This document shows, piece after piece, positions 26,423 through 34,751 of a stretch of DNA of 58,460 nucleotides. The notes beneath the pieces are model-generated. The model had not been told where the DNA came from. It was given only the letters and a program-made list of their open reading frames with translations, and ran no database searches. Each line of letters opens with the position of its first letter. The stretch's first letter is position 1. Both the position numbers and the translations under genes were made by a program. The DNA is from Oscillospiraceae bacterium (GTDB taxonomy: Bacteria > Bacillota > Clostridia > Oscillospirales > Ruminococcaceae), in assembly GCA_009777445.1 (NCBI GenBank), contig WRLV01000005.1, forward strand, positions 1 through 58,460, written 5' to 3'.

Positions 26423-26439
26423 TGTTAAATTTTTGTTAA
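26423..26439 (-). promoter_or_regulatory. Pho-box-like direct repeat before the response regulator
   Basis: On the minus strand, two TTAACA hexamers are separated by 5 nt (26439-26434 and 26428-26423). This is the spacing of PhoP boxes in Bacillus. They lie just downstream of the predicted -10, so autorepression by the encoded regulator is plausible. Confidence 0.45.
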
Positions 26440-26442
26440 TTT

Positions 26443-26471
26443 ATTATAACATATTCAAAATCGTTTATCAA
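26443..26471 (-). promoter_or_regulatory. Response regulator promoter
   Basis: Minus-strand TTGATA (26471-26466), a 17-nt spacer and TATAAT (26448-26443). Confidence 0.65.
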
Positions 26472-26575
26472 TAGTTTTGCCATATTTTCAATTATTAATT
26501 TTTCATATAAATTCAAGTCATTTTAGCCTAAATTTTGTTAAATTTCACAAAATTTAAAAAAGTTTTATAAAACGC

Positions 26576-26603
26576 TTGATTTTTTTTTAAAATCAGTTAA
26601 AAT
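26576..26603 (+). promoter_or_regulatory. groESL promoter
   Basis: TTGATT (26576-26581), a 16-nt spacer and TAAAAT (26598-26603), directly followed by the CIRCE operator. Confidence 0.6.
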
Positions 26604-26615
26604 ATTAAATAGTGG

Positions 26616-26642
26616 TTAGCACTCAAAGCCAAAGAGTGCTAA
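26616..26642 (+). promoter_or_regulatory. CIRCE operator (HrcA binding site)
   Basis: TTAGCACTC, 9 nt, GAGTGCTAA: a perfect CIRCE inverted repeat between the promoter and groES. It implies HrcA repression and heat induction of the operon. Confidence 0.97.
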
Positions 26643-26963
<321 letters not shown>

Positions 26964-26972
26964 GGAGGATAG

Positions 26973-28607
<1,635 letters not shown>

Positions 28608-28609
28608 GG

Positions 28610-28719
28610 CAGTTGACAGTGTACAGTTGAGAGTTGACAGTTTTGATGTCGCCTTGCGGCGACGAAATTAAAATAATAAGCCCGTCCCAAATCAGCGCAC
28701 TATTGCAGGGGGCGGGCTT
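28610..28719. repeat. Intergenic cassette 8 (W-H plus GC stem) after groEL
   Basis: Degenerate TTGACAG/TTGAGAG heptamers at 28610-28642 and H hairpin GTCGCC-TTGC-GGCGAC at 28648-28663. A longer stem AAGCCCGTCCC...GGGGGCGGGCTT (28678-28719) follows and resembles a diverged P/T module. This part of the 334-nt gap may also serve as the groESL terminator. Confidence 0.8.
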
Positions 28720-28811
28720 GCCCGTTAAAGTGAAGGCAGGGGGTATGTTTAGTATTTTCGTCTGTCCGTCTCCCCTCTACCCACCATCGGAAAAACAATT
28801 TTGAAAAAGTC

Positions 28812-28840
28812 TTGACAAAACAACGTTTACGTTGTATACT
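28812..28840 (+). promoter_or_regulatory. Promoter with operator-like palindrome for the HigA-like gene
   Basis: TTGACA (28812-28817), a 17-nt spacer and TATACT (28835-28840). The spacer and -10 edge hold ACAACGT-TT-ACGTTGT (28820-28835), a 7+7 inverted repeat well placed for autorepression by the Xre regulator that follows. Confidence 0.7.
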
Positions 28841-28941
28841 ATATATTAGCAACCGAAAAAACCGACAGTGAAATTGTAATCAAACGTGCCAAAGAAATAG
28901 GCACAAAACTAAACAAGACTTTCATTTAGGAGGAAATAGCT

Positions 28942-29235
28942 ATGTTTGTACACGTCCCTTTTGAAGAAATTTTTAACAGCACAATTGCAACAGACCCCGA
29001 ACTAAAGAAGATGTGGGACGAGAGCAGAACCGAGTATCAAGTGTTAGGCGAATTAATCAAGATGCGAAAAGAAAAGGGTATGTCGCAATCAGAGTTAGCC
29101 GCAAAAGCAGGAAGCAAGCAACAAGTCATTTCACGGATTGAAAACAAAGAGAGCAGTCCGACTTTGAAGACCATGTGCCGTATGCTTGACGTGTTAGGTT
29201 ATGATATTCAATTTGTCCCACGAAAAAAAGCATAA
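28942..29235 (+). CDS. Xre-family regulator, HigA-like antitoxin
   Basis: This 97-residue protein has a central helix-turn-helix: GELIKMRKEKGMSQSELAAKAG, QQVISRIENKESSPTLKTMCRML. The N-terminal helix (FEEIFNSTIATDPELKKMWDE) is the type seen in HigA/RelB-linked antitoxins. AGGAGGAAA precedes the ATG. No intact toxin gene precedes it; only a 26-codon open tail (28849-28929, ending KRAKEIGTKLNKTF-I) without a start codon is visible, possibly what remains of a deleted toxin. The palindromic operator upstream fits self-regulation. Confidence 0.8.
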   Translation: MFVHVPFEEIFNSTIATDPELKKMWDESRTEYQVLGELIKMRKEKGMSQSELAAKAGSKQQVISRIENKESSPTLKTMCRMLDVLGYDIQFVPRKKA

Positions 29236-29322
29236 TAAAGCTCTAAAAACGAGGTAGCGTAATATGTTTTGGAAAAAGAAGGAGATTTACCTACAAGTGC
29301 AGTGTAGACATTGGAGAACTCC

Positions 29323-30753
29323 ATGATAACAGAATTAAATAAATTGATAAAAGCCGAATCTAAAAAATTCTTAATAGGATTGTTCGGCTTAAATATAGCT
29401 GTTTTTGCCGCTTTAGCCTTAGTGGTTGTTCAGTATATGATGGGTTTAGAGTTTATTGTGTTTCATGTCATATTGGCTTATTTACTGTTTTTGCCTTTTA
29501 TCACAATATGCGGTCTTGTTATCTGCATTATGCGAACAATTAAACCAAATGCTGAAAAGGGCATAAAACTGTTCTGCAACAAAACTGACAGTCCACAAGA
29601 AACTTTTAGGCGTTTGGAGCAGACTTGGGAACATGGCACTGCTTTTGTGCAAAATCAAGCAAACGGGACACTCACAGAGCAATTACCCATTCGCATAGAC
29701 AGAGACTACCTCATAGGCATTATGGGTTTTTGGTTAAATGTAAAAATCATACCTTTTGAAAATGCCGTTTGGGTTCACGCAGGCAAGCCGGATAAAGAGA
29801 CCGGAATAGCTGACCGATTGTATATTTACAGTGTAAAAGATAGCATATATAGTCGAAAAAAATATAAAATAAAACCGATGGCAAATGTAGATTTGACAGA
29901 AGGTATACTTGATTACATAGTAGATAACTGCCCGAATATTGCGGTTGGGAAATACAAAGAAGCCGAGAACCTTTGGAATAATAAAAATATAGATGGATTG
30001 CGTGAATTTGCCGTGGGCAATCGTTCGCGCATTTTCGAAAAGCATAAATCGCAACAGCGCAAAGACAAGGCAGTAATTAAAAGTTTTTGGCATGGCTTTA
30101 TACAGTTTTGCTCCTTGTTACCGGCATTGGCAATTATAGCCTTGGCGGTGTTTTTAGGTTCCGGAAATGTTAATGATTCTACTACTGTATTTGAGATATT
30201 ACAAGCATACGAAGCATGGTCGAAGACAGTATTCACTGCTTGCATCGTGGCAATATTGATGATTGTTTTAGTTAATGTTTTTATCATAGTAAAAATGACA
30301 GCAACCAAAAAGTTTACACGCTTTACTTTAATAGCTGCTGTTATTTCTATTGGGCTTGTATTTTTTATATATCGGCTGACTACCCCACTTTTTGACACAA
30401 ATGCATTTAGGGAAGATATTTATGCGATTGAGAATAATACATTGACAACGGGGCTTTATTGGATTGACTTAAACTCATTAAGAGATGATTTAGGAGGAAT
30501 CATACCGTTTAATGATTTTGGAGAAAGAGTTGTTTATCGACAAGATATGAGCGGTCGCCCCGATGCTCAATGGTGGCTCAGCAGCCTGTATTTCACCGAG
30601 AGTCATAACCCCGATTATTTACGCGCCATCGCCGAGTCGAATGAATATCAAGTATGGGAGAGAACACCCGACAGGCGTTACTTCATAGTAACACACACAC
30701 CCAACTTTAGGTTAGTTGTAGATATAATGCCAACAGCCGATGTTGACAAATAA
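29323..30753 (+). CDS. Hypothetical membrane protein
   Basis: This protein of about 476 residues is not recognised. Two membrane helices lie near the N-terminus (FLIGLFGLNIAVFAALALVV and FHVILAYLLFLPFITICGLV). A soluble segment of about 190 residues follows, then three helices around residues 260-360, then a C-terminal domain of about 120 residues, Trp- and acid-rich (MSGRPDAQWWLSSLYF). The ATG at 29323 follows GGAGAACTCC; the TTG at 29311 is less likely. It stands between the HigA-like gene and a terminator. Confidence 0.6.
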   Translation: MITELNKLIKAESKKFLIGLFGLNIAVFAALALVVVQYMMGLEFIVFHVILAYLLFLPFITICGLVICIMRTIKPNAEKGIKLFCNKTDSPQETFRRLEQTWEHGTAFVQNQANGTLTEQLPIRIDRDYLIGIMGFWLNVKIIPFENAVWVHAGKPDKETGIADRLYIYSVKDSIYSRKKYKIKPMANVDLTEGILDYIVDNCPNIAVGKYKEAENLWNNKNIDGLREFAVGNRSRIFEKHKSQQRKDKAVIKSFWHGFIQFCSLLPALAIIALAVFLGSGNVNDSTTVFEILQAYEAWSKTVFTACIVAILMIVLVNVFIIVKMTATKKFTRFTLIAAVISIGLVFFIYRLTTPLFDTNAFREDIYAIENNTLTTGLYWIDLNSLRDDLGGIIPFNDFGERVVYRQDMSGRPDAQWWLSSLYFTESHNPDYLRAIAESNEYQVWERTPDRRYFIVTHTPNFRLVVDIMPTADVDK

Positions 30754-30779
30754 GCATAGGGCAAAGGGCAGCTTAAATG

Positions 30780-30818
30780 CCGCCCGGCACAAATAAGTGT
30801 CGGGCGGTGTGTTTTTTT
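30780..30818 (+). terminator. Rho-independent terminator
   Basis: Stem CCGCCCG-GCAC / GTGT-CGGGCGG (30780-30807) with an AAATAA loop, followed by a run of seven T at 30812-30818. It is related in sequence to the T module but has a true T-tract. Confidence 0.88.
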
Positions 30819-30859
30819 GGAATGTCTTGCGGAAATGGGTTCAGGTGGTTATGATTTCG

Positions 30860-31180
30860 TCATCTTTGTTTTTGCCAAATAATTCCTTTTCCTTTTTCTT
30901 CAATTCTTATAGGTTCATTTAATACAGATAGTTCTATTAAGTCGCCAATTTCGCCTTTAAAAGTTGCCCCTTCCGATAATTCTATTATATCAGATATTTC
31001 CATAATACCCATATAATATTCAAGGTAATTAGGGTCATCTTCTTCCAATTCACAAGTGCTGGTTTCGGAGATAGTGTCCATAAATCCTTCAATAATTACG
31101 CCATTTGACCAATAGACTACTAATTTTTTTTCATCATCGCGAGCATCATTTAATACATTCATCATACTCGTCCATTCCAT
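30860..31180 (-). CDS. Hypothetical acidic protein, possible immunity protein
   Basis: This 106-residue acidic protein (pattern LVVYWSNGVIIEGFMDTISET, then PNYLEYYMGIMEISDI) is not recognised. It lies 12 nt downstream of an Rhs remnant on the same strand. In Rhs and contact-dependent systems that slot is usually the cognate immunity gene, so this is the likeliest role, by position only. Confidence 0.5.
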   Translation of the reverse strand: MEWTSMMNVLNDARDDEKKLVVYWSNGVIIEGFMDTISETSTCELEEDDPNYLEYYMGIMEISDIIELSEGATFKGEIGDLIELSVLNEPIRIEEKGKGIIWQKQR

Positions 31181-31192
31181 AAACCTTACCCC

Positions 31193-31325
31193 TTATTTCT
31201 TAGCAGTCGTGCCGTCAGCCACGGTTTTTGTTCGCTGATTGCCGTCAAGATAGTATGTGTAGGTATACTCGGAGATTGTGCCGTTTCCACTCGCGTTTTT
31301 CACCGAAGTGACTAATCCGGCAAGG
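31193..31325 (-). pseudogene. Rhs/YD-repeat protein remnant
   Basis: On the minus strand a frame ending in TAA at 31193 reads LAGLVTSVKNASGNGTISEY, then TYTYYLDGNQRTKTVADGT. This is a typical YD/Rhs repeat unit. Only about 43 codons remain. The upstream part is replaced at about 31325 by the cupin-like gene, which reads into the remnant in another frame. Full-length Rhs proteins are polymorphic toxin carriers. Confidence 0.75.
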
Positions 31326-31598
31326 TGCATTAATTAAATAGAATTGGTCACCTGCCTTGAAAGGAACAGTGTTATGAGAAGTAATAAATTTACCAATGCC
31401 ATTTAAAATGATGATTAAAATTTCAAATGAATTGTCCCAATCTTTGTGTTGCCATTTCGTTTGATAATCTTTTTCAAGTCGAACTGTACACATTCTAACA
31501 AAATCTTCGCTTATAAGATGTCCACCGCTATTCTCGAATAAATCCGATTTTTTGATAAGCTTGAAAGATAATGTTTTGTTTTTGTTATATTTTATCAA
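31245..31598 (-). CDS. Cupin-like protein truncated by fusion to the Rhs remnant
   Basis: This 117-residue frame begins MIKYNKNKTLSFKLIKKSDL and shows a cupin-like strand pattern (FEILIIILNGIGKFITSHNT, then PFKAGDQFYLINAP). Such domains occur as the sensor half of AraC-type regulators. After about residue 95 the sequence (RISHFGEKREWKRHNLRVYL) is the Rhs remnant read out of frame, so the native C-terminus is lost. It is probably not functional in its original role. Confidence 0.55.
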   Translation of the reverse strand: MIKYNKNKTLSFKLIKKSDLFENSGGHLISEDFVRMCTVRLEKDYQTKWQHKDWDNSFEILIIILNGIGKFITSHNTVPFKAGDQFYLINAPCRISHFGEKREWKRHNLRVYLHILS

Positions 31599-31624
31599 GG
31601 CAGATACCCCCTATTTTCACAAAA

Positions 31625-31996
31625 TCATACAATCATTCCGTTGTCCTTTCGTATATAAAAACTCAAGGAAAAACATACAGCACTTGTAATAAACCCATCA
31701 TCGGTATATCCCGGGTGAGGGTGATACAAAACTTGCCATAAATTATCTTCTTCCATAAAATTAACTTCGTATATATCATAGTATAATTCAGGGTCATAGG
31801 AAGGAGTTGTTCCAATAATTATATCAGCTATTTTTTTTGCGGTCTCTGCATCAGGAACACGGTCTATTTCTACCGGAGCATCAGTCTCATAATCAAGATG
31901 CAAGCGTTCACATACCGGTTTCTGAAATATAAGACAGAGGCTTAATGAAATATTTGTTATAAATAAAATTGATATAACAACGTATAAGATTTTCAT
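31625..31996 (-). CDS. YbbC/YhhH-like NTF2-fold immunity protein
   Basis: This protein of about 123 residues begins with a hydrophobic segment (ILYVVISILFITNISLSLCL), then the block VPDAETAKKIADIIIGTTP, a middle EVNFMEEDNLWQVLYH and a final FYIRKDNGMI. This order resembles the NTF2-fold immunity proteins linked to Rhs toxins. The ATG at 31996 is preferred because GGAG lies 9 nt before it; an in-frame ATG at 32011 has no site. Its position beside an Rhs remnant supports the reading. Confidence 0.6.
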   Translation of the reverse strand: MKILYVVISILFITNISLSLCLIFQKPVCERLHLDYETDAPVEIDRVPDAETAKKIADIIIGTTPSYDPELYYDIYEVNFMEEDNLWQVLYHPHPGYTDDGFITSAVCFSLSFYIRKDNGMIV

Positions 31997-32135
31997 AGTT
32001 TTGAACTCCATGTTTTTATGATATTATTTTAGCATATTTACATTCAAAAGTCAAGGGCGATGGAAGGCTGACATTCATGGTTTATTCGCAAAACTCGCTA
32101 TTGTTTTTAACTTAAAAAAGACCCGAAAATACACC

Positions 32136-32164
32136 TTGTATGTTCCAAAAAAATATGTTATAAT
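32136..32164 (+). promoter_or_regulatory. Promoter of the RhuM-like gene
   Basis: TTGTAT (32136-32141), a 17-nt spacer and an extended -10 TGTTATAAT ending at 32164. The transcript would have a leader of about 100 nt. Confidence 0.6.
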
Positions 32165-32270
32165 AAATCTAAAACCTTGAGAAAAAAGATACAGGCAGTT
32201 ATTGGACAGTTGATTTTATAGAATATATTAAAAACAAGGCGAATGATGATGAATAGAGGAGTTCAAGTCT

Positions 32271-33290
32271 ATGTCCCTAAAAGAAAACAAACTGACAATC
32301 CGTAACACAACCGCCGAGTTTCTGACTTTCGCCTACCAAACGGGCGGTGACGGAATCGAAGTGCGTGTGCAAGACGGCACGGTGTGGCTTTCGCAAAAGC
32401 TGATTGCAAGCCTTTTTGATACACAATTAGCGAACATAAACATGCACATTACTAACATTATTACAGAAACTGAAATAAACGAAACGGCAACTATTAAGGA
32501 TTTCTTAATAGTTCAAAAAGAGGGCGACCGTGCGGTTAATCGCAAAATCAAGCACTATAATCTTGATATGATTATCGCCGTCGGGTATCGCGTTAATTCC
32601 GCTAAGGCGACCGAATTTCGGCGTTGGGCAACTGTCGTTCTGCGAGAGTTTGCCTTGCGTGGTTATTTAATCGACAAAAAGCGCATGGAAAACGGTATGT
32701 TTTTAGACGATGATTACTTTGAACGCTTACTTGAGGAAATCCGTGAAATTCGCCTGTCCGAACGGCGATTTTATCAGAAAATAACCGATATTTACTCGAC
32801 TTCTATGGACTACGATAAATCCGCCGTGACTACTAAAAATTTCTTTGCAAAAGTTCAAAACAAGCTACATTGGGCAGTTCATCATCATACGGCGGCAGAG
32901 TTGATTTACAAACGTGCAGACAGCACAAAAGAGCATATGGGGCTTACGATGTGGGAAAAAGCACCGTCCGGGAAGATTGTAAAGAGCGATGTTTCGATTG
33001 CGAAAAATTATCTCACCGAGCATGAAATGCAAGATTTAGAGCTGATTGTTTCGGGATATTTAGACTTGGCTGAGGGTATGGCGCGGCGTAAAATCCCGAT
33101 GACGATGGCGGATTGGGCAGAGCAGTTGGACATGGTTCTTAAAGCGAGCAAGTATGAGATTTTGGATAATTTGGGGAGGATTACTGCTGAAATCGCAAAG
33201 GCTCATGCGGAGAATGAGTTTGAGAAGTATCGAGTTATTCAAGACCGCTTGTTTAAGAGTGACTATGATGAGTTTTTGTCGAGGGTATGA
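32271..33290 (+). CDS. RhuM-family protein
   Basis: This 339-residue protein matches the RhuM family over its length. The N-terminal half has VWLSQKLIASLFDTQLANIN, VNRKIKHYNLDMIIAVGYRVNS (read in two pieces) and ATEFRRWATVVLREF, which resemble the KilA-N/Bro-N DNA-binding fold. The C-terminal part has FFAKVQNKLHWAVHHHTAAE. RhuM was first named in Salmonella SPI-3; its biochemical role is unclear, and it is frequent on islands and near restriction genes. GAGGAG precedes the ATG. Its 3' end overlaps the convergent transglutaminase gene by 38 nt. Confidence 0.88.
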   Translation: MSLKENKLTIRNTTAEFLTFAYQTGGDGIEVRVQDGTVWLSQKLIASLFDTQLANINMHITNIITETEINETATIKDFLIVQKEGDRAVNRKIKHYNLDMIIAVGYRVNSAKATEFRRWATVVLREFALRGYLIDKKRMENGMFLDDDYFERLLEEIREIRLSERRFYQKITDIYSTSMDYDKSAVTTKNFFAKVQNKLHWAVHHHTAAELIYKRADSTKEHMGLTMWEKAPSGKIVKSDVSIAKNYLTEHEMQDLELIVSGYLDLAEGMARRKIPMTMADWAEQLDMVLKASKYEILDNLGRITAEIAKAHAENEFEKYRVIQDRLFKSDYDEFLSRV

Positions 33291-33990
33291 TTTTATTCCG
33301 GATTCTATTTACATTCCTATTCATAAAATGGCGCACGATATAGCGAAACATAAAAGTCTTAAATCGCCCCACTTTCTGCCGCTCTTTTCCGAACAATTCA
33401 TCAGGGCTGTCAAAAACGCCAAGGTCTGCTATAATGCCGTCTTTTTGAATGTAGGTGTTACCCCCGTTCCATTCCACAGGTGGGTTTTGAAAGTCGGGTG
33501 TAGCCACCGCATAGCCGCAGAATGAGCCTGTGCAGTCTTTGAATTGAGCTTGCAAGCCGCCTAAATAGCGCATATCTAAGATAAACCCCTCTAAATTCAG
33601 CCATTGAGCGTTGTAATAAACCTCAACCCACGAATGGAGTATTTCTTTGGGCGACTGCCCGTAATAAAACCCTTTCAGCGTACCCTTTTGTATGATTTTA
33701 TCCACGAAAAACCCGTGTATACGGCAGGGAATTTGCACGGCGCGGAGCAGAGCCATGAACAGCGTTCCTTTAGTATTGCACTGTCCATAGCCGTCACGCA
33801 AAACATCGGCGGCTGAAAGAGTGTCGGCTTTGTTATAGCCGAACGCAATCTCATCGCGGACATAGTTATAAATGGCTAAAATACGCTCTTTTTCGCTTAG
33901 TTCACGCCAGTTTCTTTTATGTATGAGGGAGCGTATTTCCGGCGCATTGTAATTGAGCAGAGCGGTTTCGTTTAATAGATTTTCTATCAC
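33253..33990 (-). CDS. Transglutaminase-like cysteine peptidase-fold protein
   Basis: This 245-residue protein has a transglutaminase core: the catalytic Cys in DGYGQCNTKGTLFMALLRA, the His in LHSWVEVYYNAQWLNLEG and the downstream Asp in LDMRYLG. Family members include proteases and cross-linking enzymes; many small bacterial ones are cytoplasmic. No signal peptide is visible. It overlaps the methyltransferase gene upstream by 4 nt and should be cotranslated with it. Confidence 0.85.
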   Translation of the reverse strand: MIENLLNETALLNYNAPEIRSLIHKRNWRELSEKERILAIYNYVRDEIAFGYNKADTLSAADVLRDGYGQCNTKGTLFMALLRAVQIPCRIHGFFVDKIIQKGTLKGFYYGQSPKEILHSWVEVYYNAQWLNLEGFILDMRYLGGLQAQFKDCTGSFCGYAVATPDFQNPPVEWNGGNTYIQKDGIIADLGVFDSPDELFGKERQKVGRFKTFMFRYIVRHFMNRNVNRIRNKIIPSTKTHHSHS

Positions 33991-34604
33991 GTCTTTTCCC
34001 CCTTCACAATCTGCATAGTGCCTTTTTTGTAGATTTCGGTTATGCGAAAACCATTGTCGGTAAAGAGTTTTTTCAGCCGCTTATGGCTGAACAGTTTGTT
34101 ATCACCCGCTTTATACAGTGGGGACAAAAGGTTAAAAATCTGTCTTATCCCGAACGGCAGCCATATTTCAGCCACAATCAAAGTTCCGTTTGTTTTAAGA
34201 ACTCGATTTGCCTCCCGAAAAAAGTTGCCCGGGGCGTTTAAGTGATGAAGCGCACAGCAAATCGTGAGAATGTCAAAGCGATTATTCTCAAAAGGGAGTT
34301 TCTCGCCGCTTGTTACATAAAAATCAATGTCCGCATACTTTCGGCGACACTCGTCAATCATTTTCGGTGAAATATCAATGCCTAATGCCTGTGCGTTACC
34401 TTTGCGTTTCAGCGCGCCGATAAGCGTTCCGTTTCCACAGCCAACGTCAAGCACCGTAGCCCCGTTTGGCACCTCGCAGAGTTCAAGGATTTTTGCCTTA
34501 TAACCTGCTGACATTCTGCCGTCAGGTGTATTGTCATAATCAAATGCGAGACTGTTATACTTTTCGATAGAATATTTTTCGTGTTTATTCATGTTTTTAG
34601 CCAT
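33987..34604 (-). CDS. Class I SAM-dependent methyltransferase
   Basis: This 205-residue methyltransferase of the UbiE/Methyltransf_11 type has motif I VLDVGCGNGTLIGAL, the acidic residue in ALGIDISPKMI, ENNRFDILTICCALHHLNAP and LIVAEIWLP. The acceptor is unknown. It starts the two-gene unit with the transglutaminase-like gene, behind a consensus-like promoter. Confidence 0.88.
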   Translation of the reverse strand: MAKNMNKHEKYSIEKYNSLAFDYDNTPDGRMSAGYKAKILELCEVPNGATVLDVGCGNGTLIGALKRKGNAQALGIDISPKMIDECRRKYADIDFYVTSGEKLPFENNRFDILTICCALHHLNAPGNFFREANRVLKTNGTLIVAEIWLPFGIRQIFNLLSPLYKAGDNKLFSHKRLKKLFTDNGFRITEIYKKGTMQIVKGEKT

Positions 34605-34629
34605 GTCCTTTCTTGTGTTTTATAGTATC

Positions 34630-34658
34630 ATTATATCAATAATATTTTCAATATACAA
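34630..34658 (-). promoter_or_regulatory. Methyltransferase promoter
   Basis: Minus-strand TTGTAT (34658-34653), a 17-nt spacer and TATAAT (34635-34630). Confidence 0.65.
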
Positions 34659-34701
34659 GTACGCACTTTAATGTGGTATAGGAACTAAAAAGTAACTAAA
34701 C

Positions 34702-34729
34702 TGCCCCGACACTCTAAAGTGCCGGGGCA
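34702..34729 (-). terminator. Hairpin terminator after ispH-S1 (T-module relative)
   Basis: TGCCCCGACAC-TCTAAA-GTGCCGGGGCA forms a perfect long stem apart from one mismatch. It lies 23 nt past the ispH-S1 stop and before the methyltransferase promoter. A T-tract is weak in this direction. Confidence 0.65.
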
Positions 34730-34751
34730 AATATATTTATAGGTTGTTCGG

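Noticed and set aside
32185-32258. Open stretch ending YWTVDFIEYIKNKANDDE before rhuM
   Set aside because: It has no start codon and follows a stop directly. It may be a decayed gene end, but nothing identifies it.
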